Assembly (NCBI GenBank): GCA_015069195.1
Contig: SVJA01000001.1
Span: forward strand, 140,148-204,147
DNA length: 64,000 nucleotides
From: Oscillospiraceae bacterium
GTDB taxonomy: Bacteria > Bacillota > Clostridia > UBA1212
Direction: 5' to 3'
Made by a program: the position numbers and the translations under genes. The notes beneath the pieces are model-generated. The model searched no databases. It saw only the letters and a program-made list of their open reading frames with translations, and was not told the origin of the DNA. Each line of letters starts with the position of its first letter. Within the stretch, counting starts at the first letter, position 1. Shown here piece by piece: positions 41,629 through 50,768 of this stretch.

Positions 41629-44600
41629 ATGGCGATTTACAAAAAGGTTTCAACAGACCTTAAGTTTACCGAGAGAGAAAAAGAAATAGAAAAGTTCTGG
41701 GTAGACAACAGTATCTTTGAAAAAAGTATCAAGCAGCGCGAAGGTCAGCCTGTATTTACATTCTACGACGGACCTCCGACGGCAAACGGCAAACCTCATA
41801 TCGGACACGTTTTGACACGTGTTATAAAGGATATGATACCGCGTTACCAGACAATGAAAGGACACAAGATTCTCCGTAAAGCAGGTTGGGATACACACGG
41901 TCTCCCTGTTGAGCTCGAAGTAGAAAAGCTTCTCGGTCTCGACGGAAAAGAACAGATCGAAGAATACGGTTTAGAGCCTTTCATTGCCAAATGTAAGGAA
42001 AGTGTCTGGAAATACAAAGGTATGTGGGAAGACTTCTCCGCTACCGTAGGTTTCTGGGCTGATATGGATGACCCGTATGTAACTTACCATGATTCATTTA
42101 TAGAATCCGAATGGTGGGCTCTCAAGCAAATCTGGGACAAAGGACTCCTTTACAAAGGTTACAAAATCGTACCCTACTGCCCTCGTTGCGGAACTCCGCT
42201 TTCATCGCACGAAGTTGCTCAGGGATATAAAGACGTAAAAGAAGAATCAGCTATTGCTAAATTCAAAGTAAAAGGCGAAGACGCATACATTCTCGCATGG
42301 ACAACTACACCGTGGACGCTTCCTTCAAACGTTGCACTTTGCGTAAACCCGAATGAAACTTACGTAAAAGTAAATAACAACGGTGAAACATACTATATGG
42401 CAGAGGCACTTATTGAAAGCGTTCTCGAAGGCGATGTTGAAATCCTTGAAAGATATGTCGGAAAAGACCTCGAATACAAAGAGTACGAGCCTTTGTTCAA
42501 CTTTGTAAACCCTGCAAAGAAAGCATACTTTGTAACTTGCGATAACTATGTAACGCTCACAGACGGTACAGGAGTCGTACACATTGCACCGGCATTCGGT
42601 GAAGACGACTCAAATGTAGGTAAAAAATATGACCTTCCGTTCGTACAGCTCGTTGACGGCAAAGGTGAGATGACAGCAGAAACTCCTTGGGCAGGCACAT
42701 TCTGCAAAAACGCAGACAAGCTCGTTCTTGCAGACTTGAGAGAAAGAAATCTTCTCTTCAAAGTTCTCAAATTTGAGCACAGCTATCCGCACTGCTGGAG
42801 ATGCGACACACCGCTCATCTACTACGCTCGTGAGTCATGGTTCATAAAGATGACAGCTGTCCGTGATGACCTTATCAGAAACAATAATACAATAAACTGG
42901 ATTCCGGAGAGCATCGGTAAAGGCCGTTTCGGAGACTGGCTCGAAAACGTACAGGATTGGGGCGTAAGCCGTAACCGTTATTGGGGAACTCCTCTCAATA
43001 TTTGGGAATGTTCTTGCGGTCACCAGCACTCTATCGGTTCAATCGAAGAGCTCCGCTCAATGTCAGACAACTGTCCCGAAAATATAGAACTTCACAGACC
43101 TTTCATCGACGCAGTTACAATCAAATGTCCTAAGTGCGGCGGCGAAATGAAACGAGTTGACGAAGTTATTGACTGTTGGTTTGACTCAGGTGCAATGCCC
43201 TTTGCACAGTGGCACTACCCCTTTGAGAACAAAGAAATCTTTGACGAAAACTTCCCCGCAGACTTTATCTCCGAGGCAGTTGACCAAACAAGAGGTTGGT
43301 TCTATTCATTGCTCGCAATCTCAACACTCATTTTCAACAGAGCTCCGTACAAAAACGTTATCGTACTCGGTCACGTACAGGATGAAAACGGTCAGAAGAT
43401 GAGTAAATCAAAGGGTAACGCAGTAGACCCATTCGATGCACTTGCAGAACACGGTGCAGACGCTATCAGATGGTACTTCTATGAAAACAGCGCTCCGTGG
43501 CTCCCGAACAGATTCTACAAAGACGCCGTAACAGAAGGTCAGCGTAAATTTATGGGTACACTCTGGAACACATATGCGTTCTTCGTACTCTATGCAAACA
43601 TTGATGACTTTGACGCTACAAAGTACACACTCGACGCAGACAAACTCTCTGTAATGGACAAGTGGTTGCTTTCAAAACTCAACACATTGGTTGCAGAAGT
43701 TGACAACAATCTCGCAAACTACAAGATTCCTGAGACAGCTCGTGCACTTCAGGAATTCGTTGACGAAATGAGTAACTGGTATGTAAGAAGAAGCCGTGAG
43801 CGTTTCTGGGCAAAAGAGATGACGCAGGACAAAATCAATGCATATATGACTCTTTACACAGCGCTTGTGACACTTTCAAAGATTGCCGCACCGATGATTC
43901 CGTTCATGACAGAACAGATTTATCAGAATCTTGTTTGCACAATTGATAAGACACAGCCTGAATCAGTACACCTCTGTGACTTCCCCGTTGCAGACGATAA
44001 GTACATCGACAAAGAACTCGAAGCAGATATGGACGAAGTTCTCAAAATCGTTGCACTCGGCCGTGCCGCAAGAAACGAGTCAGGCATAAAGAACCGTCAG
44101 CCTTTAATCGTTATGTATGTAAACTCCGAAAACGAACTCGGTGAATTCTACAAAGAAATTATCGAAGACGAGCTTAACATAAAGGCAGTTGAATTTGTAA
44201 AGGATATGTCACGCTTTACAACTTACACATTCAAGCCCCAGCTCAAGACAGTCGGACCTAAGTACGGTAAGTACCTCGGTGAAATCAGAAATGCCCTTTC
44301 AGCAGTTGACGGAAATGCAGCAAAGAAAGAACTTGACGAAACAGGTAAGCTCACTTTGGCACTCTCTTCTGCAACAATCGAACTCGAAGAGGCAGACCTT
44401 CTCATCGATTCCGGAAAGGTTGAAGGCTTCGCATCATTTGCAGACGGCGGTTACACAGTAGCTATCGACACTACTCTCACAGAAGAACTCATCACAGAAG
44501 GATTTGTTCGTGAGATAATCAGTAAAATCCAGACTATGCGTAAAGACGCAGGCTTTGATGTTATGGACCGCATAAATGTTTATATCGCAGGCAGCGACAA

Positions 44601-44754
44601 ACTCGCAGATATCACTGCAAAGTGCGGAGACACAATAAAGCACGATGTTCTTGCTGACAATCTTTCAAATGACAGCGGCGCAGGTCTCGGTTTCACCAAA
44701 GAGTGGAACATCAATGGCGAAAACGCAGAATTTACCGTTGTAAAAATAGGATAA
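41629..44754 (+). CDS. ileS: isoleucyl-tRNA synthetase, eukaryote-like (type 2)
   Basis: A 1041-residue class I synthetase. HIGH motif within PTANGKPHIGHVLTR, KMSKSKGN later, and an editing domain between (WTTTPWTLPSN). Length and the sequence GWDTHGLPVELEVEK match the eukaryote-like IleS2 clade rather than the shorter IleS1; that clade is typically mupirocin-insensitive. The start codon chosen has AAAGGA about 10 nt upstream; an ATG 18 nt earlier overlaps that site. It lies downstream of the T-box-controlled acyl-CoA synthetase gene. Confidence 0.97.
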   Translation: MAIYKKVSTDLKFTEREKEIEKFWVDNSIFEKSIKQREGQPVFTFYDGPPTANGKPHIGHVLTRVIKDMIPRYQTMKGHKILRKAGWDTHGLPVELEVEKLLGLDGKEQIEEYGLEPFIAKCKESVWKYKGMWEDFSATVGFWADMDDPYVTYHDSFIESEWWALKQIWDKGLLYKGYKIVPYCPRCGTPLSSHEVAQGYKDVKEESAIAKFKVKGEDAYILAWTTTPWTLPSNVALCVNPNETYVKVNNNGETYYMAEALIESVLEGDVEILERYVGKDLEYKEYEPLFNFVNPAKKAYFVTCDNYVTLTDGTGVVHIAPAFGEDDSNVGKKYDLPFVQLVDGKGEMTAETPWAGTFCKNADKLVLADLRERNLLFKVLKFEHSYPHCWRCDTPLIYYARESWFIKMTAVRDDLIRNNNTINWIPESIGKGRFGDWLENVQDWGVSRNRYWGTPLNIWECSCGHQHSIGSIEELRSMSDNCPENIELHRPFIDAVTIKCPKCGGEMKRVDEVIDCWFDSGAMPFAQWHYPFENKEIFDENFPADFISEAVDQTRGWFYSLLAISTLIFNRAPYKNVIVLGHVQDENGQKMSKSKGNAVDPFDALAEHGADAIRWYFYENSAPWLPNRFYKDAVTEGQRKFMGTLWNTYAFFVLYANIDDFDATKYTLDADKLSVMDKWLLSKLNTLVAEVDNNLANYKIPETARALQEFVDEMSNWYVRRSRERFWAKEMTQDKINAYMTLYTALVTLSKIAAPMIPFMTEQIYQNLVCTIDKTQPESVHLCDFPVADDKYIDKELEADMDEVLKIVALGRAARNESGIKNRQPLIVMYVNSENELGEFYKEIIEDELNIKAVEFVKDMSRFTTYTFKPQLKTVGPKYGKYLGEIRNALSAVDGNAAKKELDETGKLTLALSSATIELEEADLLIDSGKVEGFASFADGGYTVAIDTTLTEELITEGFVREIISKIQTMRKDAGFDVMDRINVYIAGSDKLADITAKCGDTIKHDVLADNLSNDSGAGLGFTKEWNINGENAEFTVVKIG

Positions 44755-44763
44755 TTATTACCG

Positions 44764-44877
44764 TTTTCCGGCGGCGCAGCCGCCGGAAAACAAAGCGCCC
44801 TCAGAGCAAAAGCACTGAGGGCGCTTTGAACATCGCTTTTCCCGAAAATAAAACTCACAAGGACAAAAGCGATGTTC
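44764..44877. repeat. three consecutive perfect inverted repeats between ileS and the cyclo-ligase gene
   Basis: Arms 44764-44775/44779-44790 (12 bp, GCA loop), 44791-44804/44815-44828 (14 bp, 10-nt loop), and 44828-44840/44865-44877 (13 bp, 24-nt loop) occur back to back. The second and third share base 44828. No long T-run follows any of them, so simple termination is not obvious; an intercistronic processing, stability or RNA-switch role is possible. Confidence 0.8.
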
Positions 44878-44903
44878 AGAATCAAAACCGAAGGGAAATC
44901 GTT

Positions 44904-45494
44904 ATGACAACGAAAAAAAAAGAATTGCGAAAATCGCTGTTAAAAAAGCGATGCGGATTATCAAAAGAAGATTGTCGAAAGTTGTCGAAAATCGTCTGCA
45001 AACGCCTCACAGAGCTTGAAATTTACAAGCATGCAGACACGGTGTTTGCTTACTCTTCAATAAGGAACGAAGTATCCTGCGACTACTTGATAGAAAAAGC
45101 ATTATCAGACGGCAAAAAGATAGCACTTCCGAAAGTAATAAACAGCGATAATGACAACGAAATGCATTTTTTCTACTGTAATGAACAAGAAAACCTCGAA
45201 GAAGGCTTTATGGGAATCAGCGAGCCTAAAGAAGATTATTCAAATCTTGCCGTACCGTCAGAAAACACATTAATTATTTTGCCCGGAATTGCATTCGGCA
45301 GAAATTTCGGCAGAATCGGATACGGAAAAGGTTTCTATGACAGATACCTGTCGCTTTACGAAGAAAATGTACAAAGCGTTGCGGTATGTTATGACTTTCA
45401 ACTTCTTGATACAATTCCAACGGATGAACACGATATTCCGTCAAATGCTATTGTAACGCCGAGAGAAACACTTATACGAGGTGAATCATTATGA
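44904..45494 (+). CDS. 5-formyltetrahydrofolate cyclo-ligase
   Basis: A 196-residue enzyme (MTHFS) that uses ATP to convert 5-formyl-THF to methenyl-THF, rescuing folate. It shows the ATP-binding and folate signature IGYGKGFYDRYL near residue 135 and a basic N-terminus with KKELRKSLLKKR. The ATG chosen has AAGGGA 8 nt upstream; earlier in-frame codons run through the hairpin region. Its last 4 nt (ATGA) overlap the following amidase gene. One of several folate/thymidylate genes in the window. Confidence 0.95.
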   Translation: MTTKKKELRKSLLKKRCGLSKEDCRKLSKIVCKRLTELEIYKHADTVFAYSSIRNEVSCDYLIEKALSDGKKIALPKVINSDNDNEMHFFYCNEQENLEEGFMGISEPKEDYSNLAVPSENTLIILPGIAFGRNFGRIGYGKGFYDRYLSLYEENVQSVAVCYDFQLLDTIPTDEHDIPSNAIVTPRETLIRGESL

Positions 45495-47062
45495 AAATTT
45501 CAGTAACTTTTAAAAAAATCTTAATCCTTTGTATAGCAGCAATCATTGTATTTACGGCAACTGCGCCATGCAAAATACATTCCGATGCAGCAGAAGGAAA
45601 TCTTATAATAATGCTTGACCCAGGACACGGCGGCGAGGACGGAGGAGCTGAAAATACCGTTGACGGAGTTTACTACAACGAAAACAAATTGATGCTTAAA
45701 GTAGCAAACTACGCAAAAGCAGAGCTTACTCAATACCCCGGTGTTACGGTTTTACTCACAAGGGAAAACAATGATACATATTTAACACTTGCCGAACGTG
45801 TTTCAAAAGCAACCGCAAACGGTGCACACACAATCATCAGTCTTCATGCAAATTCATATTCCGGAAGCTCTGCAAACGGTGCAGAAGCATTAGTTTCTTA
45901 CGGTTCTTACAGGCCGACAGTAGCAGCCGCTTCGCGAAGTATCGGAACAAAAATACTTTCGGAGCTTGCATCGTTGGGCATAAAGAACAGAGGATTAATA
46001 AAAAAATTTGACAACCAAGGAGAAATTATCGAATACTATCCGGACGGTTCCTTGCAGGATTATTACGGTATTGTTCAAAGGGCGATCCGCGGCGGAATAC
46101 CCGGTGTAATTATAGAAACAGCCTTCATAAGCAACTCTTCCGACGTCAGAAAATTTTTCAGCAGCGATGAAAAACTTGAATCACTCGGAAAAGCTATCGC
46201 AACAGGTATTGCCAACCACTACGGACTTTCAAAAAGCAGCACTGCAAGTGCACCGCAAAGACCGCATATTGATGCAAGAGAATTGACATTTGACAGCAAT
46301 CCCGATACATCTTTCCTCTACCCGCTCAAAGGTACAAAAGTGACACAATCAGACGGTTATGCCACACTCACCAAAGGTTCCGACGGAATAAAAGTTTATA
46401 TTGATTACAGAGGAATGGCATTCAGTGCCGAAACTTATAAATATGCCCTCATAAAGCTCAAGTCATCTTCCATCGGAGCGATTACAACCATAAATACAGG
46501 TGCATATAAAGTCACATACGACACCGACGCTTTCACATATAAAGCAACGCTTGATACAGAATACAAAAACATTTTACTCGATATGTCCGAAAGTGAAGAT
46601 TGGGAGATGGCGGTAAACTTCGTAAAGATACAAATATTCGGGGCGGACTCAGCTGACATAGAATCCATCAAATTCTACAGTTCAAAACCGTCAGCAGAAA
46701 ACACCGTAACAGCGATTCGACCCACACCAAAACCGACACAAAAGCCGACAGCAAAGCCGACACAGAAACCAACTTCAGTGCCCACACAAAATAGCACTGC
46801 AATTCAAACAGAAGTGCCGCCGACTGATATAACACCGTCTATAGCGCCGACCGGGTCTCCGATTCAAGCGCCATCCGTACAAACAGAAAATCCGGTTCAG
46901 TCACCGGCACAACCTGGACCGACAAATTCCGCTAAACCCAAAGGCGCAACACAAAAGTCTTCTAAAACGGTTTTAGTGATTGTCATATCAATTTTGATTC
47001 TTGTACCGGCCACGGCACTTTTTATAGCAATACTTTTAAAGCAACTCAAAAAAAATGAATAA
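45491..47062 (+). CDS. secreted N-acetylmuramoyl-L-alanine amidase with shared accessory module and membrane anchor
   Basis: A 523-residue wall hydrolase. Signal peptide (about 1-34), an Amidase_3 domain (about 38-245) with zinc ligands in DPGHGG, the ENKLML glutamate, SLHANS and a catalytic IIETAF glutamate, then a beta-sandwich-like module (about 258-400), a repeat linker TPKPTQKPTAKPTQ and a C-terminal membrane helix ending LLKQLKKNE. The module and anchor resemble those of the three NAGPA-domain proteins. It cleaves the amide bond between MurNAc and the stem peptide. Overlaps the preceding gene by 4 nt. Confidence 0.93.
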   Translation: MKISVTFKKILILCIAAIIVFTATAPCKIHSDAAEGNLIIMLDPGHGGEDGGAENTVDGVYYNENKLMLKVANYAKAELTQYPGVTVLLTRENNDTYLTLAERVSKATANGAHTIISLHANSYSGSSANGAEALVSYGSYRPTVAAASRSIGTKILSELASLGIKNRGLIKKFDNQGEIIEYYPDGSLQDYYGIVQRAIRGGIPGVIIETAFISNSSDVRKFFSSDEKLESLGKAIATGIANHYGLSKSSTASAPQRPHIDARELTFDSNPDTSFLYPLKGTKVTQSDGYATLTKGSDGIKVYIDYRGMAFSAETYKYALIKLKSSSIGAITTINTGAYKVTYDTDAFTYKATLDTEYKNILLDMSESEDWEMAVNFVKIQIFGADSADIESIKFYSSKPSAENTVTAIRPTPKPTQKPTAKPTQKPTSVPTQNSTAIQTEVPPTDITPSIAPTGSPIQAPSVQTENPVQSPAQPGPTNSAKPKGATQKSSKTVLVIVISILILVPATALFIAILLKQLKKNE

Positions 47063-47091
47063 TATCAAATCACATCCGGCATCCCGGGAGT

Positions 47092-47131
47092 AAAAAGCAA
47101 GGCGGCACAGTCGTGTTCCGCCTTGCTTTTT
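47092..47131. terminator. bidirectional terminator between the amidase and ricT
   Basis: A 14-bp stem AAAAAGCAAGGCGG/CCGCCTTGCTTTTT (47092-47105 with 47118-47131) with T-runs on both strands between convergent genes. Confidence 0.85.
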
Positions 47132-47157
47132 TATTACAATTGCATTAAATAATTTGA

Positions 47158-48069
47158 TTATTCGTTATCACTTACTTCTTCAAAATCATTCTCTGCAGTT
47201 TCAGAAAACTCTGCAACAGTTTCATCATCAGAAGTTTCTGTCTTATTTTCCGGTTTCTTGCGTTTAGAAATCTTTACTTCTTCTGCACCGAAAGTTTTTA
47301 TATCGGTGTTCTCGTCGTCTCCGATTTTTACCTGAACAGTTTCGCGAAGTATACTGTTTGCTACAACAACGCCTTTGCCCTCAGGAGTATCCACATAAGC
47401 ACCTACTGCAGGAACAATTTTCATAGCAGCCTCATAAGCCTCTTGCTCATATTTAAGACAACACATAAGTCTGCCGCAAGTTCCTGAAATTTTTGTGGGG
47501 TTAAGCGTAAGACCTTGTTCTTTTGCCATCTTTATGGACACAGGTTGGAAATCACCCATGCACGACGCACAGCAAAGTGCTCTGCCGCAAATGCCAAGAC
47601 CACCTACTATCTTGGCCTGGTCCCTGATACCGACCTGTCTGAGCTCTATACGAGTTTTAAATGTAGCCGCAAGTTCTTTTACAAGTTCTCTGAAATCAAT
47701 TCTGCTGTCGGATATAAAGTAGAAAAGGACTTTATTGCGATCAAAAGTATATTCAACATCGATAAGCTTCATATCAAGATTATGTTTCTTTATTTTTTCT
47801 ACGCATAAAACAAAAGCTTCTTTTGCCTTTTCCACATTTTCATTGTGTATCTTTATATCATCTTCGGTAGCAGCTCTCATCACTTCACGAAGCGGACTTA
47901 CTATCTCGTCATCCTCTATCATTTTTTCAGCAATAGCGACCTCGCCAAATTCAATTCCTCTTGTCGTTTCGACAATCGCATAATCACCGCAATCTAATTT
48001 TATATTTTTCGGATCAAAGTAATAAACCTTGCCTGCCGGTTTAAATCTTATTCCAACAACTTTTATCAT
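47158..48069 (-). CDS. ricT: PSP1-domain protein, RicT/YaaT homologue
   Basis: A 303-residue protein with the PSP1 C-terminal domain (about 80-200). It keeps the Cys-rich segments of RicT (ICGRALCCASCMGDF and GTCGRLMCCLKYE) that bind iron-sulfur clusters in the Bacillus Ric complex, followed by an acidic tail. The start with AGGAGG lies within the end of holB and overlaps it by 4 nt (ATGA); a longer upstream frame lies inside holB and was not used. Partner of the YlbF protein at 26879-27262. Confidence 0.93.
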   Translation of the reverse strand: MIKVVGIRFKPAGKVYYFDPKNIKLDCGDYAIVETTRGIEFGEVAIAEKMIEDDEIVSPLREVMRAATEDDIKIHNENVEKAKEAFVLCVEKIKKHNLDMKLIDVEYTFDRNKVLFYFISDSRIDFRELVKELAATFKTRIELRQVGIRDQAKIVGGLGICGRALCCASCMGDFQPVSIKMAKEQGLTLNPTKISGTCGRLMCCLKYEQEAYEAAMKIVPAVGAYVDTPEGKGVVVANSILRETVQVKIGDDENTDIKTFGAEEVKISKRKKPENKTETSDDETVAEFSETAENDFEEVSDNE

Positions 48070-49100
48070 ACTGCCATAACCTCCTGCAGTTTTATTATCA
48101 TATCCTCTATTGCCAACTTGTAAGCGGCATTTCTGGAAATATTTTTCCATGCATCATCAATAATCCTGATACATCGGATCGCATTGTGGTAACCTATATC
48201 GCGACCCATATCGTACAATCTGTTTTTGTATTCTTTATTTTGCAACTTTGCATTCTTTCCGAATCGAACTAAATGAACAATGTCGCGATAAAATGATATC
48301 AAGGTAAACATCACAAAATCGCTGTCTTCGCCTTTTTCGCTAAGCACAGCCGATAAACGTTTGCGCTCATCAAAACCGCCCCTGTAAAGACCACACATAG
48401 CATCAAGAACTTTTTCACGAATGTTTCGCACCTCTTCGCCGTCACCAAAATCGTAAACCCTTCCGATAATTCCGTCAGCATATGCACAGACCAAAGCTTC
48501 TTCATCATCGTCTACAACACCGTTACGCATTCTTCTGTAAGCAATTTTTATTTCATCTTCGCTGTTTCGAGAAAAATCTATACGAACAGTTCTCGAGCGA
48601 ACAGTATCAAGCAATATCAGAGGATTCGATGAAAGAATTAAAATCACAACATAATGAGGCGGTTCTTCCAGAATTTTAAGCAATGCATTTTGTGCCTCAA
48701 CAGTCATCTTGTCGCCGTTTTCTATGACGTAAACTTTCTTCTTAGAAATAAGAGGCGCCGTAAGCATGTCTTCCCTCATGTTTCTTACGGATTCTACAGA
48801 AATGCTTTTTTTGTCTTTAGGAACTCCGATAGGGATAATATCAGGATTTGTTCCGTTTTTAAGCAACATACAAGATTCACATTCACAGCAGACAGAACCT
48901 TTTTTATGTTCGCGCAGGCACATAAGCATCGATGCAAACTTACCGGCAATCATCTTACGACCTATGCCGACAGGACCATTAAAAACGTACGCATGACCTA
49001 CATTTCCCGATTCTTCCAAAGATGAAAGAATATCCTTTACACGTTCCTGACCTATCACATCATAAAATATATTTTCAGCAACATTTACTTTGTATGACAT
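48066..49100 (-). CDS. holB: DNA polymerase III subunit delta'
   Basis: A 344-residue clamp-loader subunit of the AAA+ family. It shows a degenerate Walker A GPVGIGRKM, a four-cysteine zinc module (CLREHKKGSVCCECESC), and the sensor-like LLKILEEPP and NPLILLDTVRSR motifs. Delta' normally lacks ATPase activity, consistent with the degenerate loop. It overlaps ricT (order holB-ricT, as in Bacillus) and follows the malic enzyme gene by 12 nt. Confidence 0.95.
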   Translation of the reverse strand: MSYKVNVAENIFYDVIGQERVKDILSSLEESGNVGHAYVFNGPVGIGRKMIAGKFASMLMCLREHKKGSVCCECESCMLLKNGTNPDIIPIGVPKDKKSISVESVRNMREDMLTAPLISKKKVYVIENGDKMTVEAQNALLKILEEPPHYVVILILSSNPLILLDTVRSRTVRIDFSRNSEDEIKIAYRRMRNGVVDDDEEALVCAYADGIIGRVYDFGDGEEVRNIREKVLDAMCGLYRGGFDERKRLSAVLSEKGEDSDFVMFTLISFYRDIVHLVRFGKNAKLQNKEYKNRLYDMGRDIGYHNAIRCIRIIDDAWKNISRNAAYKLAIEDMIIKLQEVMAV

Positions 49101-49112
49101 ATGTGTTACCTG

Positions 49113-50285
49113 TTATGCCCTCGCAACTCCTGTTTTTCTCGCTGCTTCCGAAACAGCTTCTGCAACTGCAGTAGCTACTCTTTTATCAAACGGTGACGGA
49201 ATTACATATTCGGCACAAAGTTCGTCTTCCGTTATAAGCGATGCTATCGCCTTTGCTGCAGCAATCTTCATTTCGTCATTTATATCACTTGCCATAACAT
49301 CCAAAGCACCCCTGAATACTCCCGGGAATACAAGAACGTTATTTATCTGGTTAGGATAATCGCTTCTGCCTGTGCCTATAACAGCCGCACCGCCGGCACG
49401 TGCATCATCAGGCATTATCTCAGGTATCGGATTTGCCATTGCAAAAACAACAGCTTCATCCGCCATAGTCTTTACCATATCCGCAGTCACAATATTCGGC
49501 GCAGAAACTCCGATAAATACATCAGCACCGCAAAGCGCCTCTCCGAGTGTACCCGAAAATTTCTCTCGGTTTGTCACGGAAGCCATATAAGCCTGTTCGG
49601 AATTTATACCTTCCATACCTTCGTATATAGCACCTTTTCTGCCGCACATAATGATATTTTTGTTACCTATCTGTATAAGCAGTTTGGCAATCGCCATACC
49701 TGCCGCACCGCATCCGCTTATAACAGTCTTAACCTCTGAAATATCCTTTTTAACAAATTTCAGAGCATTTATCAATGCCGCCAAAACTACTACGGCAGTA
49801 CCGTGCTGGTCATCGTGAAAAATCGGTATATCACAGCGTTCTTTGAGTTTTTTCTCTATCTCAACACAACGAGGCGCAGATATGTCCTCGAGGTTTATTC
49901 CGCCGAAACTGCCGGATATCATATATATAGTATTTACAATCTCGTCAACGTCTTTCGACCTTATGCACAAAGGGAAAGCATCCACTCCGCCGAACTCCTT
50001 GAAAAGCACGCATTTGCCTTCCATAACAGGCATTCCTGCTTCAGGTCCTATATCACCCAATCCCAAAACAGCCGTACCGTCTGTTATAACAGCAACAAGA
50101 TTCTTTCTGCGGGTATAAACATACGACAAATCTATGTCGTCCTTTATCTCAAGACAAGGCTGTGCTACACCCGGCGTATATGCCACCGCCAGAGACTCTT
50201 TGTCTTTTACTTCTGCACGTGACACTATTTCAATTTTACCCTGCCATTCTCTATGCTTTTTTAAAGCGTATTCTTTAGCATCCAT
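49113..50285 (-). CDS. NAD(P)-dependent malic enzyme
   Basis: A 390-residue enzyme that oxidatively decarboxylates malate to pyruvate, giving NAD(P)H. It has the catalytic AYTPGVAQ tyrosine, metal-binding FHDDQHGTA, the Rossmann motif GCGAAGMAIAKLL and the FPGVFRGALD helix. Bacterial short malic enzymes are about 390-410 residues. An in-frame start 27 nt upstream would overlap the preceding gene; the one chosen follows CAGGTG. Cytoplasmic, supplies pyruvate and reducing power in a fermentative metabolism. Confidence 0.95.
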   Translation of the reverse strand: MDAKEYALKKHREWQGKIEIVSRAEVKDKESLAVAYTPGVAQPCLEIKDDIDLSYVYTRRKNLVAVITDGTAVLGLGDIGPEAGMPVMEGKCVLFKEFGGVDAFPLCIRSKDVDEIVNTIYMISGSFGGINLEDISAPRCVEIEKKLKERCDIPIFHDDQHGTAVVVLAALINALKFVKKDISEVKTVISGCGAAGMAIAKLLIQIGNKNIIMCGRKGAIYEGMEGINSEQAYMASVTNREKFSGTLGEALCGADVFIGVSAPNIVTADMVKTMADEAVVFAMANPIPEIMPDDARAGGAAVIGTGRSDYPNQINNVLVFPGVFRGALDVMASDINDEMKIAAAKAIASLITEDELCAEYVIPSPFDKRVATAVAEAVSEAARKTGVARA

Positions 50286-50301
50286 ATACTGCACCTGAAT
50301 A

Positions 50302-50730
50302 TTAAAGACCAAACTTAAAAGCAGAAATTTCTTTTATCTCCAGCTCGATCTCTTTTTCAATTCTGCCGATATCTATATCAATATCCTCTACAGTCTCTTC
50401 TACACGGACATGATGATTCTTTTTCTTAATGAAGTCTCTCTGTCTCTGATTTCCGGAAAAGTTCTTTCCACCCTCTCCGAAACTTTCTCCCGTTTTTTTG
50501 GGTAACGGTCTTGTCTGACTGCCGTTTACATTTGTCTCATCCTTCTTCTCGGCTCCGTTTTTAGAGTCTGCAGAAACATTCTGTCCCCTGTCATTATTTT
50601 TAGGATACGGACGTCTCTGGTGATATTTTTTGTATCCGTTATTTCTGCGGTTTCCGTTATGTCCGCAGTTTGCATCACGGTTTTCTCTCTCCGCATTATT
50701 TCTCTTTTCGTTGCTATTTGTTTCTGACAT
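50302..50730 (-). CDS. Asn/Arg-rich low-complexity protein with conserved C-terminal helix
   Basis: A 142-residue very hydrophilic protein. The first 100 residues are Asn, Arg, Gly and Lys rich and likely disordered (repeated NNG and RNN tracts); the last 35 residues (VEETVEDIDIDIGRIEKEIE, then ISAFKFGL) form an acidic amphipathic helix. Composition resembles RNA-binding or phase-separating tails. No known domain. Just upstream of the malic enzyme gene on the same strand. Function unknown. Confidence 0.65.
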   Translation of the reverse strand: MSETNSNEKRNNAERENRDANCGHNGNRRNNGYKKYHQRRPYPKNNDRGQNVSADSKNGAEKKDETNVNGSQTRPLPKKTGESFGEGGKNFSGNQRQRDFIKKKNHHVRVEETVEDIDIDIGRIEKEIELEIKEISAFKFGL

Positions 50731-50768
50731 AGCACCCTCCGTATAAAAATTATTTCGTAGAATTCACA

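Noticed and set aside
47158-48150. Longer RicT start extending into holB
   Set aside because: The extra 27 residues do not resemble RicT and would overlap holB; the ATGA overlap with AGGAGG is the normal start.
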